Source: Chlorops oryzae
Lineage: Eukaryota; Arthropoda; Insecta; Diptera; Chloropidae
Assembly (NCBI GenBank): GCA_020466095.1
Contig: CM035806.1
Coordinates: forward strand, 144,315,420-144,379,419
Length of the DNA stretch: 64,000 bases
Direction of reading: 5' to 3'
The notes beneath the pieces were generated by a model, which saw only the letters and a list, made by a program, of their open reading frames with translations, ran no database searches and was not told where the DNA came from. Within the stretch, counting starts at the first letter, position 1. Each line of letters begins with the position of its first letter. The position numbers and the translations under genes were made by a program. This document shows positions 11,401 to 23,577 of the stretch, in pieces.

Positions 11401-13549
11401 AGTAACAGTAACAGCAACGCCAACAACAATAGCAACAACCACAAATGTCATCCTTTTGATTGTCAGTCTGTTGTCATTTCATGACAAATGACAAAAGCGC
11501 AAACATAGGAGAGCCGCAAGACCACGAAAATGTACGCCCTTAAACACACACATTCATGCGTATACACATGCACACGCTTACACTTACACGCACGCAAAAT
11601 AATCGTGAGCGGAATGTCAACTTGCATTGACACGGTTGTCATGGCGTATGTCTATTTCCTTGCTTAATAAGTCACTCAGTCCTCTCTTATATTCGAGGCT
11701 GATGAGTTTCGTTTGTTAAAAAAAAAAAAATTAAAAAAAAATCGTTCTTAAAACCCAAGCAAAACGAGAAGAGAGAAACGAAAATTAATAATTAGAGCGA
11801 CAGGAGAAAGAGAATGCAGGCACGACTTCATCTCGCTTGTCGCGACCACAGCTGATCTTTGTCGCTAATCAACATCGTTTGACACATACATATATGTATG
11901 TATGGTAGTGTGTGTAAATCTTAAGCCCTTTAATGGCACGTGGGAACTAAGATTTGCACAGAAAAGGATTCAACATTTCTATTTCATTTCCCAATGGTTT
12001 CTCTCTTTGATTTGATTACTTTTGAAGTAGGGGTTTTTTTTTTTTTTTTTATATTAAAGACGCAACGAAAATTGAATTTCCTTCCTGATTCTCTTCCTAC
12101 AGACTTGCTTTTGACGCTTCAACCCAGAGATGACAAACGCAAAAACTGTATGCAACTTTGAACTTTTCTTCTTTGTGTTTACCTTAAGTCGTTGATTACG
12201 AGGTTTGAAGTTTTTTTTTTTATATTTTTTATTTTAATTTTAATTTTATTTTTTTGGCATACGCTCTAGGGCTGTTTGCAGTCGAGTTCATGCTTAAGTC
12301 TCCCGGAAATTAATGAAGACTACTGTGGGCGAGAGCGGGGGAGAAAAATGCTCGGCTCTACAATGCAACGCCTAATTTTGAAAACCAAACTCCGTATACC
12401 ACATACCGACAGCTCAATGCCATATACCGCCTGACGTATGCTCAATGCATCGCTCATACGATGCGCCATCCCCGTGCCTGTGCCCGTGCCTGTGCCCGTG
12501 CCTGTGCCCGTGCCCGTGCCTGTGATTCGCTCGCGATTTTGTTTTTGTTATTGTTAGCGCTTCTGTTTGTGTTTGCTTATGACTTTTTCGCTTAGCAACT
12601 CAAGTCAAGTGTTTAATTAAGATTTTTAAGAACAGATTAACATTTTCGCTTCTTTGGGATGCTGAAACAGATGCACCGAAAGGAACAGAACGAACGTAAG
12701 GACGACGTTTTTGGGGGGAGGCAGAGGATAGATGCGAAGAAATGGCAAAAGAAAAAACAGACAAAAAAGGGTGCTATTGAATTTATAACAAAGACACTGC
12801 CACCTTTAAGGCGGAAGCGGATGTAAACGATGTTGGTGAAAGCAAGCCCTTCGGTGTTAACGAAGGAGCAAACAACACATGTATGTGAGTGCCTGTGTGT
12901 GTGTGAGTGTGTGTGTGAGTCGGCTCGGGAAAACTGTTCGAAGGAAGCTCAGTCTTTTTTTTTTTTTTTTTTTTGCTTTGCTTCTATGCTGCTGCAGGTG
13001 GTGCATCTGCTTTGATGCAACTTCTTCAAAGAAATAAGAGAAAATAAAACGAACCAAAACAGGAAGAAGAACAGGAAAATGAAGAAAGAAGGCAAAGCGG
13101 AAAAACAGTTTTTCTCTTTCTTCGTAGAACTTCCTCTTTTGGTGTTGTCATTTCGCTTAAGTCAACTTTCAAATCGCACTACATGTTGATTAAGCGCTGC
13201 GCTCAAGGCCAGAGATGGCTATAGAAGGCGTAAGATGATAGCGCATTTAGTGTGAGATAAGGGAAAGTGGCGCCATCCGGACAAGAGCATGCAGTCAGGC
13301 AAGGAAGCACAACCAATGCACGGTGGGATTATTTCGCACTTTTGACTGCGTAAATACGCAGAAGTCTTTTCTATAGAAATTTTCAAGAACATCAAGAAAT
13401 TTTCAAAAACAATTGTGAAAAAGCGAGTAATATTTGATGTATACAAATAATTTAATATATTCTTCCTGCGCTTTTTGGTTTTTAAACTATCGTTTACTTT
13501 AAAAAAAGTAAATAAATAAATAAATAAATAAATAAAAAAAATCCAGTTT
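8402..13549. other. Gene-free intergenic stretch
   Basis: No credible gene. I see (GT)n near 9520-9565, an A-run near 9875, a run of 14 G near 10681, CAACAG-type triplet-rich DNA near 11350-11440, a CCTGTGCCCGTG tandem near 12473-12525 and several poly-T runs. Confidence 0.55.
12473..12525. repeat. 12-bp tandem repeat (CCTGTGCCCGTG)
   Basis: About four units of a GC-rich 12-mer in otherwise AT-rich DNA; adjacent units differ by one base. Confidence 0.8.
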
Positions 13550-13613
13550 TCGCGCGAGATTTGAACCCGCGATCTTCAGAGCTCAAGGCAAGCACTCAAC
13601 GCATTGAGCCACC
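13550..13613 (-). other. tRNA-like module
   Basis: The minus strand has TGGCTCAATGC (A box, 13601-13611) and GGTTCAAATCTC (B box, 13556-13567). The T arm GCGGG-TTCAAAT-CTCGC is a good 4-5 bp stem. It sits next to an (AATA)n run at 13509-13536. No terminal inverted repeat was found around this one. Confidence 0.6.
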
Positions 13614-16600
13614 ATATATTCACACGAATGGCTCTTGATATTGACGTACACTAAAATAAATGCCTTCATAATGGTTCCCTCGTCAATAGCATGTCTATTG
13701 TTTGTCCCCACTATTGGTGGTTTTGCAATGACAAGCCATGTTAATTGTCTATAGCGGTTTGCATTGCGAAGGCCATAATTGGTCAGTAGTACCTACTGTT
13801 GACGCGGACAGTAGAAAAAGAGTATAGATTCACTACTGTCATTTCCTGCAGGGATAGTTTAAGATAGTCGGAATACAACTGCGTTCAAGCTATACACAAA
13901 TCAAAAGAGGTGATTCAATTATGTGTGTGCCTCATCACAAAAAATACATTGCATACCTTATGGAGTTTATTTTCTATTATCATTACATACAGTGCCTTTA
14001 CTCCCGCACTTATAATTTAACCATTGTCATTTATCAATCGATTTTTGAAATTTAGTTTCTCATTTTGTTTGGTAAGAAACTCAATTAAACCAACACATGC
14101 AAAAAGGTTGGCTCTTTGCGATCTAGTTTTTAGAAGCCGATCAAAGAAAACACAGCATGAATTTTATCTAAAAATATTTGTTCTTTTTAAAGCTTTAAAG
14201 GTTTAAAGGTTTACAAAATATTATCGGCTAGACCGATTTTTGAATTATATCACATCAATTATTAGAGAGATTAAGGCCCATTTGCTACTGTTCGGGTTAA
14301 AGAGTTTATCGTCACGGTATCCACGGGCCTAATTTTCTTTAATTTGAGGGATAGTTCATTCAATTCAGATGATGTAGTCCGACTTGAAAATGAACTTTTC
14401 GTATTTAGAAGGGCAACGTCCATGGAAAACGTATTTTGAGATCTCCCGAGATCAAAATGGATTGTAAAGTAGTTCACTCAAGTGTTTTATAAATAAGGAA
14501 TATTTTCGTCGTCAGTTATCCTGATGAAAAACTTTCTACTGGCCTTAAAAAAATCAGATCAGGTGTCTTCGAAACATCATCAGGTGACCTTGGATTACAG
14601 GAAATAATAAAATAATTTTTATTTTGGTCAAAGCAATTATGAACATTTCTCTCTGAAAAAAATAATTTTTCAATATCCTTATGGCAAAAAAAAAAAAACA
14701 ATTAAAATATTTTCATATACATAGTTTTGGATCAACTATTTAAGCAGCATTTTATCTCCAATGCTCCCCACTGTGTGCTATTATGCTTGAATTACTTGGC
14801 TTAATTCTTGTTATTGTTTTACTTTTGTTTGTTTTTTTTTTTTTTGCTGCTTTTTGTTTTTGTTGTTTCTGTTGGATTTTCAATTAAAAATTTTTGCAAA
14901 TCCTTTTTTCTCTTTAATGCTCTCGAGTTTTTCGTTTCCTCTTCATTTTTCTGTTTTTTTTTTTTTTTTTTTTTTCACAAACATTCGACGACTTTTACGT
15001 TCAATCTTTTCTGAGCAAAGTTTTTCTTTTCTGCTCCTCTTCCTTGGCCGCTGCTGCTATTTCTTTTGCAGAAGCATTTGTTGTTCTGTCGTCTTAACTT
15101 ATTTTAGTGCGCCTCGCGGCATCAAATCTAGTTTAATTAATGGCCCAACAAGGACTTCGATACGTGCGATGTGTGTTCAACCGGACAGCACGGCACAAAA
15201 CGGGCCGCAAGACCAGGTGCACTCTGCATAATTGAATTAAAAAACTAAACAAAATCGAAGCGATTTTTTTCCCAAGCTTCAGACTGCGTCCTATACATAT
15301 CTAGTGCTTCAATACGCGGTCGAAACTCCTGTTCGACTTTTGATTGGCCAGAGTTTAGATCAAAATTGATTTGCTCTTCCAATAAAAATAGCATCCTTTT
15401 CGAACGTGAGAAGTGTTATTGAAATTTGAAGATAAAAGTTAAGAGGTCGACAGAAAAATTTGAGAACAAAAAACCCTTCAGGAGGGGGGAGTTTGCAGTC
15501 ATGTATGGGGTTAAAGGACCTTCACCTTCATCAGTTTTCTTCTCGCTATTCATATTAAAGTTTTTAGCGAAAAAGTGGAAACAAATTGGAGCTTTCTGTG
15601 GAACTTCTGACGGTTTTTTTGGTAGAGCGTTTTTGACTACAATCAAACTTCTATCTCATCTTAGAAATGGTCTGTCAACAGGACACATTTCACGCGGCCT
15701 ATCCATTCGCATTTAACAAATTACACGCCCAATTTCAAACTGTCAATATACAAACCACGAAAATGTACATACATATAGCAATAGGAAAAGCAAAACAAAA
15801 TAAAACAAAAAAAAAAAAAAGATATTCCCAGATAGAAGTGTCACGGCGAACAAAGAAAATCTGTCAAAGGACGAAACTGATTTATTATTCACAATTCAGT
15901 TGTCATCCCCTCGAGTTGATTCATGTTGTCCGATGAGATTCGAAAAAAGCTTGCAGCCGATTTTCTTTCAATCTTAAATGAAAGGCACGGCACGAGCACT
16001 TCGACTTCGTTCACTCAATTTAATTTCTCTCACTTGTTTCGTCCTTTCTTCACTTCAAATGTCATTCGGAAAGATGGACTTTTCAAGTCGCCGGAGCTCC
16101 AACTCGCAAACAATCAATCAATTATGCATTTTTTATGCCTATGTTCGTTCGTGCCTTTCCTTTTTGACAGGATTTTCGAGACCAAAAATAAAATCTAAAA
16201 TCTAGTAATATAAAATCACACAAAAGGACACACAAACAAAAGCCAAGCATTACAGCATAACAGCAAAGATAATCAAATTAGACTCAAAGATGGCCAAACA
16301 ACCGCCAAAAGTCTAACAAATGTAGTACTCTCTTTCGAGGATGCGGGTGGAGGGGGGCGAATGACTGATAAACGACAATTTGACAATTTTACGGGATGAT
16401 TTTGTCGGAGGCTAACAATGAAGAAGGGATTTTTTCTTTGGGCAAATGCTTACACCGAATCACATACTTAACCGGAAGTTGCCTTTTCTTTCGACATTTC
16501 ATTCGAAAATGGCGAATCCGTCAGCTTCACAAAAGTCTAAATATACATACATACTTTTGTACGTCTTATTTGAACCGCATTCAGATTTTAAAGCCATATC

Positions 16601-17640
16601 AAATGTTTCAAGCAAATTCAAAAATAAACTTTAAGAAAAGCGACAACAAAAAGCACAGACAAATCGAGCGACACACGAATGAAGAATTCATTTCTTTTTT
16701 CCTTGCCCTTTTTCCACTCGATTACTTTTGCGTTCATCCTTTCGCAGCGAGCGCATTCCTTTCACTTCGAAATATCTATGCTACATTACCTATGGTAAGG
16801 TAGGGTAAGGTAAGGTAACGTAACGTTACGTTATGTAATGTAATGTAACGAGACGAAAGGACACGTTACATTTCATTTCATAATGCTCTGCTGTGCGTTG
16901 CGATTTTATTTGACTCGTTTCTATCGCTGCGCCTAATTGGCTGCTTTTTAAATTAAATTTTTTTTATTCTTATTCTTTTTTTTCCTTTTTTTTATGAATC
17001 TTTTGGATTGCTCACCTTTGCTTTCACTTCCTTCTTTTGGACCGTACCTTTCTTCGACTCTCCTCTGTGCTCTTTGCGCTGTGTGCCTGTCTTCTCTCGT
17101 CTCTTCATTCGTTGTATTTGTGATTTTGAACGCGCAAATCGTTTTTCCCATGAATTCACTCACACTTTCGCTTTCCACAAATCGAAGCGGAATCGAATCG
17201 TGCCGAAATGCTCCACTGGAGCGTAGATTTCATTCGACATTTTTGCGGTGGACCACGAGTCACGCAGGAGACACGTCGCCATTCTCACAGCCCGTGCTTC
17301 TGTTACTGTAACTGTAACTGCCATTGCCATTACCATTGCCATTGCCATTGCCAAAGCCACTGTCATTATCGGTCGCGCTAACATGACGTCTGCATTGAGA
17401 ACATATCGCTTGCAAGAAGTAAGTTGGCAAAGGTCTCAAACAGCCCACGCTCTATGTCTCTCTGCTGCTCCCAATCCGTTACGTGACGTGAATTCACAAT
17501 GAAATCCTTTTATTTAAAAAAATTTCATTTCAAAAATACTAAGTAAAAGTCCTCCTTTGAATCAATATTTTGTCTATTTGTTTGGGTTATCAAAGAGATT
17601 TTCGCACACATTCTTTGGTGGGTTATACGGAGATAACTCT
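13614..17640. other. Gene-free intergenic stretch
   Basis: Poly-T tracts near 14830 and 14960, a poly-A near 15810, a GTAACG/GGTAA pentamer drift near 16795-16855, and CCATTG hexamers near 17318-17352. Open frames here are random or repeat-based. Confidence 0.55.
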
Positions 17641-18389
17641 CTCGCTCTCCCTCTCTCTCCCTCTCTCTCCCTCTCTCTCCCTCTCTCTCCTCTCTCTCCC
17701 TCTCTCTCCCTCTCTCTCCTCTCTCTCCTCTCTCTCCCTCCTCTCTCCCTCTCTCTCCCTCTCTCTCCCTCTCTCTCCCTCTCTCTCCCTCTCTCTCCCT
17801 CTCTCTCCCTCTCTCTCCCTCTCTCTCCCTCTTCTCCCCTCTCTCCCTCTCTCTCCTCTCTCTCCTCTCTCTCCCTTCTCTCCTCTCTCTCCCTCTCTCT
17901 CCTCTCTCTCTCCCTCTCTCTCCTCTCTCCTCTCTCTCCCTTTCTCTCCCTCTCTCTCCCTCTCTCTCCCTCCCTTCTCTCCTCTCCTCCTCCTCTCTCT
18001 CTCCCTTCTCTCCCTCTCCTCCTCTCTCTCCCTCTCTTCTCCCTCTCACCCCCTTCTCTCCCTCTCTCTCCCTCTCTCTCCCTCTCTCTCTCCCTCTCTC
18101 TCCCTCTCTCTCTCTCTCCTCTCTCTCCCTCTCTCACCCTCTCTCTCCCTCTCTCTCCCTCTCTCTCCCCTCTCTCCCTCTCTCTCCCTCTCTCCCCTCT
18201 CTCTCCCTCCTCTCTCTCTCCTCTCTCTCCTCCTCTCTCCCTCTCTCTCCCTCTCTCTCCTCTCTCTCCTCTCTCCCTCTCTCTCCCTCCTCTCTCCTCT
18301 CCCTCTCTCTCCCTCTCTCTCCCTCTCTCTCCCTCTCTCTCCCTCTCTCTCCCTCTCTCTCCCTCTTTCTATCTATCCTCTCCCTCCCT
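17641..18389. repeat. CTCTCTCC satellite
   Basis: About 750 bp of the octamer CTCTCTCC (and CTCTCC/CTCCCT variants) with sharp borders. All three frames on each strand are open, so long Ser/Leu/Pro or Arg/Glu frames here are artefacts. One strand is nearly all pyrimidine, which favours triplex (H-DNA) formation. Confidence 0.95.
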
Positions 18390-19300
18390 CTCTCTCCCGG
18401 ATGATATTCGTAATGTTCCATTTTCATGTGAACCGATTTTATTCGACTTGTAGTGGATTTTCAGGATATCAGAAGAATCCATTCTTACTTACCCGAGATG
18501 CAATTCAATGAAAATGAAATTTTTTGATAATTTTTTTTTTTTTTTTTTACTTTTTTTTATTAGTATAATCTTTTGTGTTCACCATTTAATTAATAAACAT
18601 ACACATGAGTCCAAAGATTTTATCAATAATGCAATTATGCTTTAAGGTTATGCTTTCCACATATTCGTCCTTTTTTTTTATCATTAGATATTAGGCTATA
18701 TACTAAGTATGTATGTATGTATGTTTGCATGTATTTATGTATGTATAATAAACAATTTCTGTATATTCTCGCATGTGGCGAATGCTTCAAGTTAATTCCG
18801 TTTGCTCTTCAATCAATGGCAATTCATTATCTTCATCGTAATCATTTTCGTAATCATTATCATCATTATCATAGTAATGATGTAATTGTTATTTCTCATT
18901 TTTCCTTTCGAGTTTTTCTCCTTTTTATTTTTTTATTTTTTGCTTAAAATCACATTCCATTTGAAATGCTTCCTCAGATCTCTTTCTCGCAATATTTGAC
19001 TATGCAATTTCTATGTGAATACATTTTTTATGTAAATGTATGCATGTATGTATGTATGTATGTACTGTATATGGAGATTAATTTGATATAAGTAGCCTTG
19101 TTTTTACTTCAATTATATTTCAATATATTACAATTTGAAGGGTGGAAAGTGAAGGGGAGATGGAAAGGTATATTTTTTATGCTTTTTCTGTTTATTTTAC
19201 TTATGGTTGAGATATTCTTTTTCATTTCTGCTGATAGAAAGGAATTCTCGCGGGAAAAGATTTGAAAAAAAAAATAGTTTAAACAAATTGAAATATCGTG
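18390..19300. other. No gene seen
   Basis: AT-rich DNA with a GTAT microsatellite near 18706-18745 and again near 19040-19062, and an ATC-rich stretch near 18835-18880. Confidence 0.6.
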
Positions 19301-19842
19301 TAAGGCTCAAAATCCAACATTGCGAGAGCCCGATGCGAGAGCGCGAGACGAGACGCACAGAAATTTCAATGCAATCAATCATATAGTTCAAGCTCCAATG
19401 TATCGCACTGCGAGACTTCGTAGCGAGAAAATTTTGAAAAATTGAATATTTCTCGTTGCGACGCAATTTGACAGGCTAATGATGTAGATATTTTTTGAGT
19501 ACTCGCTATTGGGTACTCATTGAAACTAATAAAACAAAAACTGTTCACTGTGCCGTGAAAAAGAGCTGTTAGAATATTTCGCAAGATTCGGTTCATTTTG
19601 AATTTTTTTTGAAAATTTTGAATTAAAATTTCAACTCAAATGATAACGTGTAATTTTTATGAGTTCTCAGTACTCATTATGTTGGTACTCGCTTCAAATA
19701 TTGCATTACTAGAAGCGAAATTATGCTGTCTTCTGCGTGACGCAAAACTCTCATTGGAGATTGAAATGCGTCACGCAAAACATTTGCGTGACGTCGCGCA
19801 CTCTCGCATCGGGCTCTCGCAATATTGGATGTTGGGCTTAAG
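19301..19842. mobile_element. Long imperfect palindrome / foldback element
   Basis: The left end (TTGCGAGAGCCCGATGCGAG at 19320) is matched by the inverted right end (CTCGCATCGGGCTCTCGCAA at 19803). Further inner pairs are TTGAGTACTCGCTATTGG with GTTGGTACTCGC. The element folds over most of its 540 bp and is rich in GCGAGA and GCGTGACG words. Confidence 0.7.
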
Positions 19843-21082
19843 CTAACAGTGCGAGTTCGCACCGGTCGCGACAGTCATGATGGGAGAGATTTCATTGAAA
19901 ATTTCGCTTGATTTCTGGACGTTGCCATAAAGTTAAGATTGCAAAATTTTTTGGCTTTTTATTATTATTTTTTTTTTTTTTTTTGATTTATTTGTTATTT
20001 TATTTTTAATTTTTTTTTTTTTTTGTACGATTGTTGGAGGAAATGATCTTGGCAATTTCTCTTTATTGCACATATTTATCGTATCTCTATATGGTTTGCA
20101 TATTTTTGTATTCTTTTGAATGTTACTCTGTCTCTTTCCCTTGAGTTAACGGAAATTCATCGATTTTCAGAGCTTCGCGTTAAATTTCAAAACGGGAAAA
20201 TCTTATTTAAGCTCATCTTAAAAGATTTCCGAGCATGCAATATTATGGTTTTTTTCCAGTGTACTTTGAAATAGCGTGAATCTCACTTTTTTAGTTTTCT
20301 CTATATGTACCTACTTTATTCTTTGACATTTTTTTTTTTTAGCTACATCGAACGGAGAAATTTGGCATTGGTATTTGAATGTGGATGGGTGTATTATGGG
20401 GGGGATTTGTGTCGTCATCATCATTTTCTATTTAATGAGAAAAAACATTTATACGTGCTGTACAGTGGGTGCAGTTGTATTTTATTTTGCTTAAAATAAA
20501 CACTTATAATTTTTTTTGAATTCAATTTTTTTTTTTTTTTTTTTTTGGTTTGTTTTCCATTTCATTTTGCATTTTTCTTACTTGTATAACAGTTATAATT
20601 TTAAGAAATTCGTTAAGTTTTTTTTTCCTTCTCCTTCTCATGTTTATTCAATTCATTTTCATCAGTTTTCAGTTTTGCATTTAAAACTAACATTATTTTG
20701 TAAACAAGAAGCTCGCATATACATATGTAAATGTATATATAAATATATATGTATATATACATATATACATATGTATATATACATATATCTTTCGTTCTTA
20801 CGAGTATTTTTCAATTTTTTCGTTTCTTTTTATATAAATTCGAAAACTGAATTTTCCAAATTTACAAAACCTTTAACAATTCTTCTAATTCATGATATAA
20901 GAAAAACGTTAAAAACAAATTTTATTGAAAAAAAAAAAAACAAAAAAAAACATACATGTGTTCATAGTTTGAAATTCTATAGAAACCTTAAAATGCACAG
21001 TGGTTGTATTAAGTACAAAAAGCTCAATAAAAATTAATGAGACATTAAGAGAAACAAAAAAAAAAAAAAACAGAAAAACTAA
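19843..21082. other. 3' flank / 3' UTR region of the Ig gene
   Basis: Probably 3' untranslated and downstream DNA of the minus-strand gene. It shows poly-T runs, TATACATA-type repeats near 20720-20790 and no gene. Confidence 0.5.
20921..20926 (-). terminator. Candidate polyadenylation signal AATAAA
   Basis: AATAAA on the minus strand, about 157 nt after the TAA of the last exon. The hexamer is common in such AT-rich DNA, so this is only the nearest plausible candidate. Confidence 0.3.
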
Positions 21083-21232
21083 TTAGTTTTTCACTTCATC
21101 TAGTGCGCCGGTTTTTTTATTTTTCTTAACCTGAGCATAGATCGAGGCAGCTTTATAATTGATCGGACCATAATGTTGACTCTCAAGATCAGCATATATG
21201 AGCTCATCATCAAAGTTGGCGGCACTTAATGG
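21083..21232 (-). CDS. Last exon: ITIM-like cytoplasmic terminus
   Basis: 49 codons plus a TAA stop, phase 0, acceptor ATTTATTTAG. It reads PLSAANFDDELIYADLESQH then YGPINYKAASIYAQVKKNKK and TGALDEVKN. LIYADL and SIYAQV both fit the (S/I/V/L)xYxx(I/V/L) ITIM consensus. Their tyrosines are 19 residues apart, a spacing suited to tandem-SH2 phosphatases such as SHP-2/Corkscrew. The phase fits the GAG|GTACAC donor at 26172 exactly. Codon composition is far richer than the surrounding AT tracts, so I take it as a real exon. The intron would be about 4.9 kb. Confidence 0.8.
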   Translation of the reverse strand, partial: PLSAANFDDELIYADLESQHYGPINYKAASIYAQVKKNKKTGALDEVKN

Positions 21233-23086
21233 CTAAATAAATTGAAAAAAAAAAACAAAATAAAAAAACAAAACAAAAAAACCCAAAAATTAATCAAAAC
21301 AAATAAATTTCAATTAAATACGATTGAAAATTGATAAACAGCGTATCTTTGGCATTTTCTCGAATCACCATTAGAAAGCGGCGGGGGAAATTTCAGTTAA
21401 ATTTAAGCACAAAAAAAATTAACACGGTACATGCTGTAAAGCTGAAAATAGTTTTGTTTTTTACGTCAAAATTTCTGTGCTCGATACACTGTGCGACGAA
21501 TACTAAAGCTTCTTCCATGTTTATTGCGAGCGTTTTTTTTTTTTTTTTTTTTTTTTGTGTTATTATGACCTATGAACGCATAAGCATGGCAACAAAATTT
21601 TTGCGAAGGAGAGATGCACACACTTCAATGTTTGAAATGAATGATTTATCCATTTTCGATTTTCCTTCAAGAAACATAAGATTACACACAAACACATACA
21701 CAGACACACACACAGCGAGCGCAACAAAAAGAGAGAGAGAGAGAGGCCTAATAGAGCAATGGTGATTGCATCATCATCGCTCAAACTGTTCATTTGTCTG
21801 ATAGATAATTAATTTGTATGGATTTTTCGCTGAAACTTTTTTCTCGCATGCGATATTTATTATCAATTGAATTCGACAGTTAAGCTTAACTGACACTCAG
21901 GTTAGCCGCATGAAATGCATTTCTATTAAAAAGCCTGAAATTAATGCATTGAAAGCTTTTCCATTGTGTCAAATTGTCCAAAGAAATATATAAAAAAAAA
22001 ATTAAATGCAAAAATAAGTGAAAAAAGTGTTGAAAAAGTTTGAAAATGATTTATTATATTAAAACTAACATTGACAGTTTGAAAGCAAAAAGTTAGCATG
22101 AGGCAGCACCGTTGCGCTTCCGCTTTAGTTTCCGTCTCAGTCTACGGTCTACGGGTTTCTCTCCGTTTCGTTTCGTCTCGTCCTGTTCCGTTTCGTTCTG
22201 AAGACTGAATGTGTGAATGACAAATGGTAATTAATCAAGAACTCGAAAACGATTCAACTGACAGTACAACTGAGCATTTCTATTCGATTCTATTCCTTCA
22301 TTTTCTTAGTTTTTGTGCTTTTTCCTTTAGATCGTTTTTTTTTTTCTTTTTTTGCCATTTGTTTTTGTTGAAGCCTTTCGTCTTCTACTTGAGCTCATTC
22401 ACTAAACTGACAGACAAACTGTTTGGCAGCGGCAGCAAATAGCGCAAAAACGGTAAAAAAAATAAAAAAAATAAAAAATAAATACATAAATTGAGGGGAA
22501 AAACAAAGCAAAGCTGAAAACGGAGGAGCAAGTCCATAAAAACTGTTAGCAAGAAAAATAGAAAATAGGAAGGACCTCGCATTAGAAGTGCTTTCAAAAA
22601 GCTTATAAGAGCAATTAATTTTGACAACGACAAAAATTAGCAAAGAATCAAGACATTCGAAATGAAAAAGTATGAGAACAATGAATTTAAAGCACTTTAA
22701 AAATATTATAGAGCATTAAATATTTGACCCAAGGTGTATTGAACAAGGTCCCCGCGTCTGGTGCGTACAAAAAGCTTACAGAAGAACAGAGAGAAACGCA
22801 AAGATTTCAACCTTCAAATATTTAAACTTTTGGCGATTCTTCAAATTGAGCAGAAGGACGAAGACGTATGACGCTACACCATAAGACCTTGTCAAAGACG
22901 CCTTGATAACAATTGAAGCGGCCCCGCGATTGACGTTGACAAATTTCACATTTTTGCAAAGTTTTTCATGCCAATCCGTAGTCAGGTTCCGAGGTGTTAC
23001 AAATGTCCAACGGTTGACCAATAAATACTATTTCTGTGATAGCTCAAAGAGCTAGAGTAGCTAAATATTATTGAAAGTGAAACAAC

Positions 23087-23577
23087 CCGATTCTGAATAT
23101 CACATATAACCATATACATATGTCACTCTCATAGATATTGCGCGGGATGTTTCGCGCCAGTAAGAAAGAGATGTTACTCGGGAGGCAAAACAAAGAGCGA
23201 GAGAGAAATACTTTTGGTGAGTACCTAAGTGAAAAATTCTCTTTTTGGTGGGTACCCACGACCGTGGTGGGTACCCAAGACCGTGGTGGGTACCCAAGAT
23301 CGTGTTGAAAAGAGCAAAAATGAAAACGGCTCCTGAGTGACATATGTAGTTATATATGCTGAATATTCCCGGGGAACGGCTTCCCGGGGAATTTACTTTT
23401 CTCGAGACATAAATTCCGAATTTTTTAAATAGATAGAGTAAGGAAATGTATGGTTTTGGGTCAATTACCCATTTCCTATCACATCTCTTCTCCCAAACAT
23501 TCAAAAACGAAGAAGTTTACTTACGAGAAAAGTAAATTCCCCGGGAATTCGTTCCCCGGGAATATTCAGAATCGGCC
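23087..23577. mobile_element. Palindromic CCCCGGGAA element interrupted by the hAT-like MITE
   Basis: Before the nested insertion its ends were CCGATTCTGAATATTCCCGG on the left and the complement (ending AATATTCAGAATCGG) on the right. GGGGAATTTACTTTTCTCG follows on the left and its complement on the right. The arms are about 50 bp and the reconstructed length is about 225 bp. Confidence 0.75.
23101..23358. mobile_element. hAT-like MITE nested in a palindromic element
   Basis: 258 bp with inverted ends (CACATATAACCATATACATA and its imperfect complement). It is flanked on both sides by the identical 8-mer CTGAATAT (23093-23100 and 23359-23366). It carries a block GGTGGGTACCCA...GACCGTG repeated about three times near 23247-23306. 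A related copy at 58650-58835 has a single block. Confidence 0.85.

Noticed and set aside
17525..18511. Long open frames on both strands (170-313 codons, Ser/Leu/Pro or Arg/Glu)
   Set aside because: They are translations of the CTCTCTCC satellite, open in every frame; no gene.
20516..21037. 173-codon plus-strand frame
   Set aside because: Built from poly-T, TATACATA repeats and poly-A; no domain and random composition.
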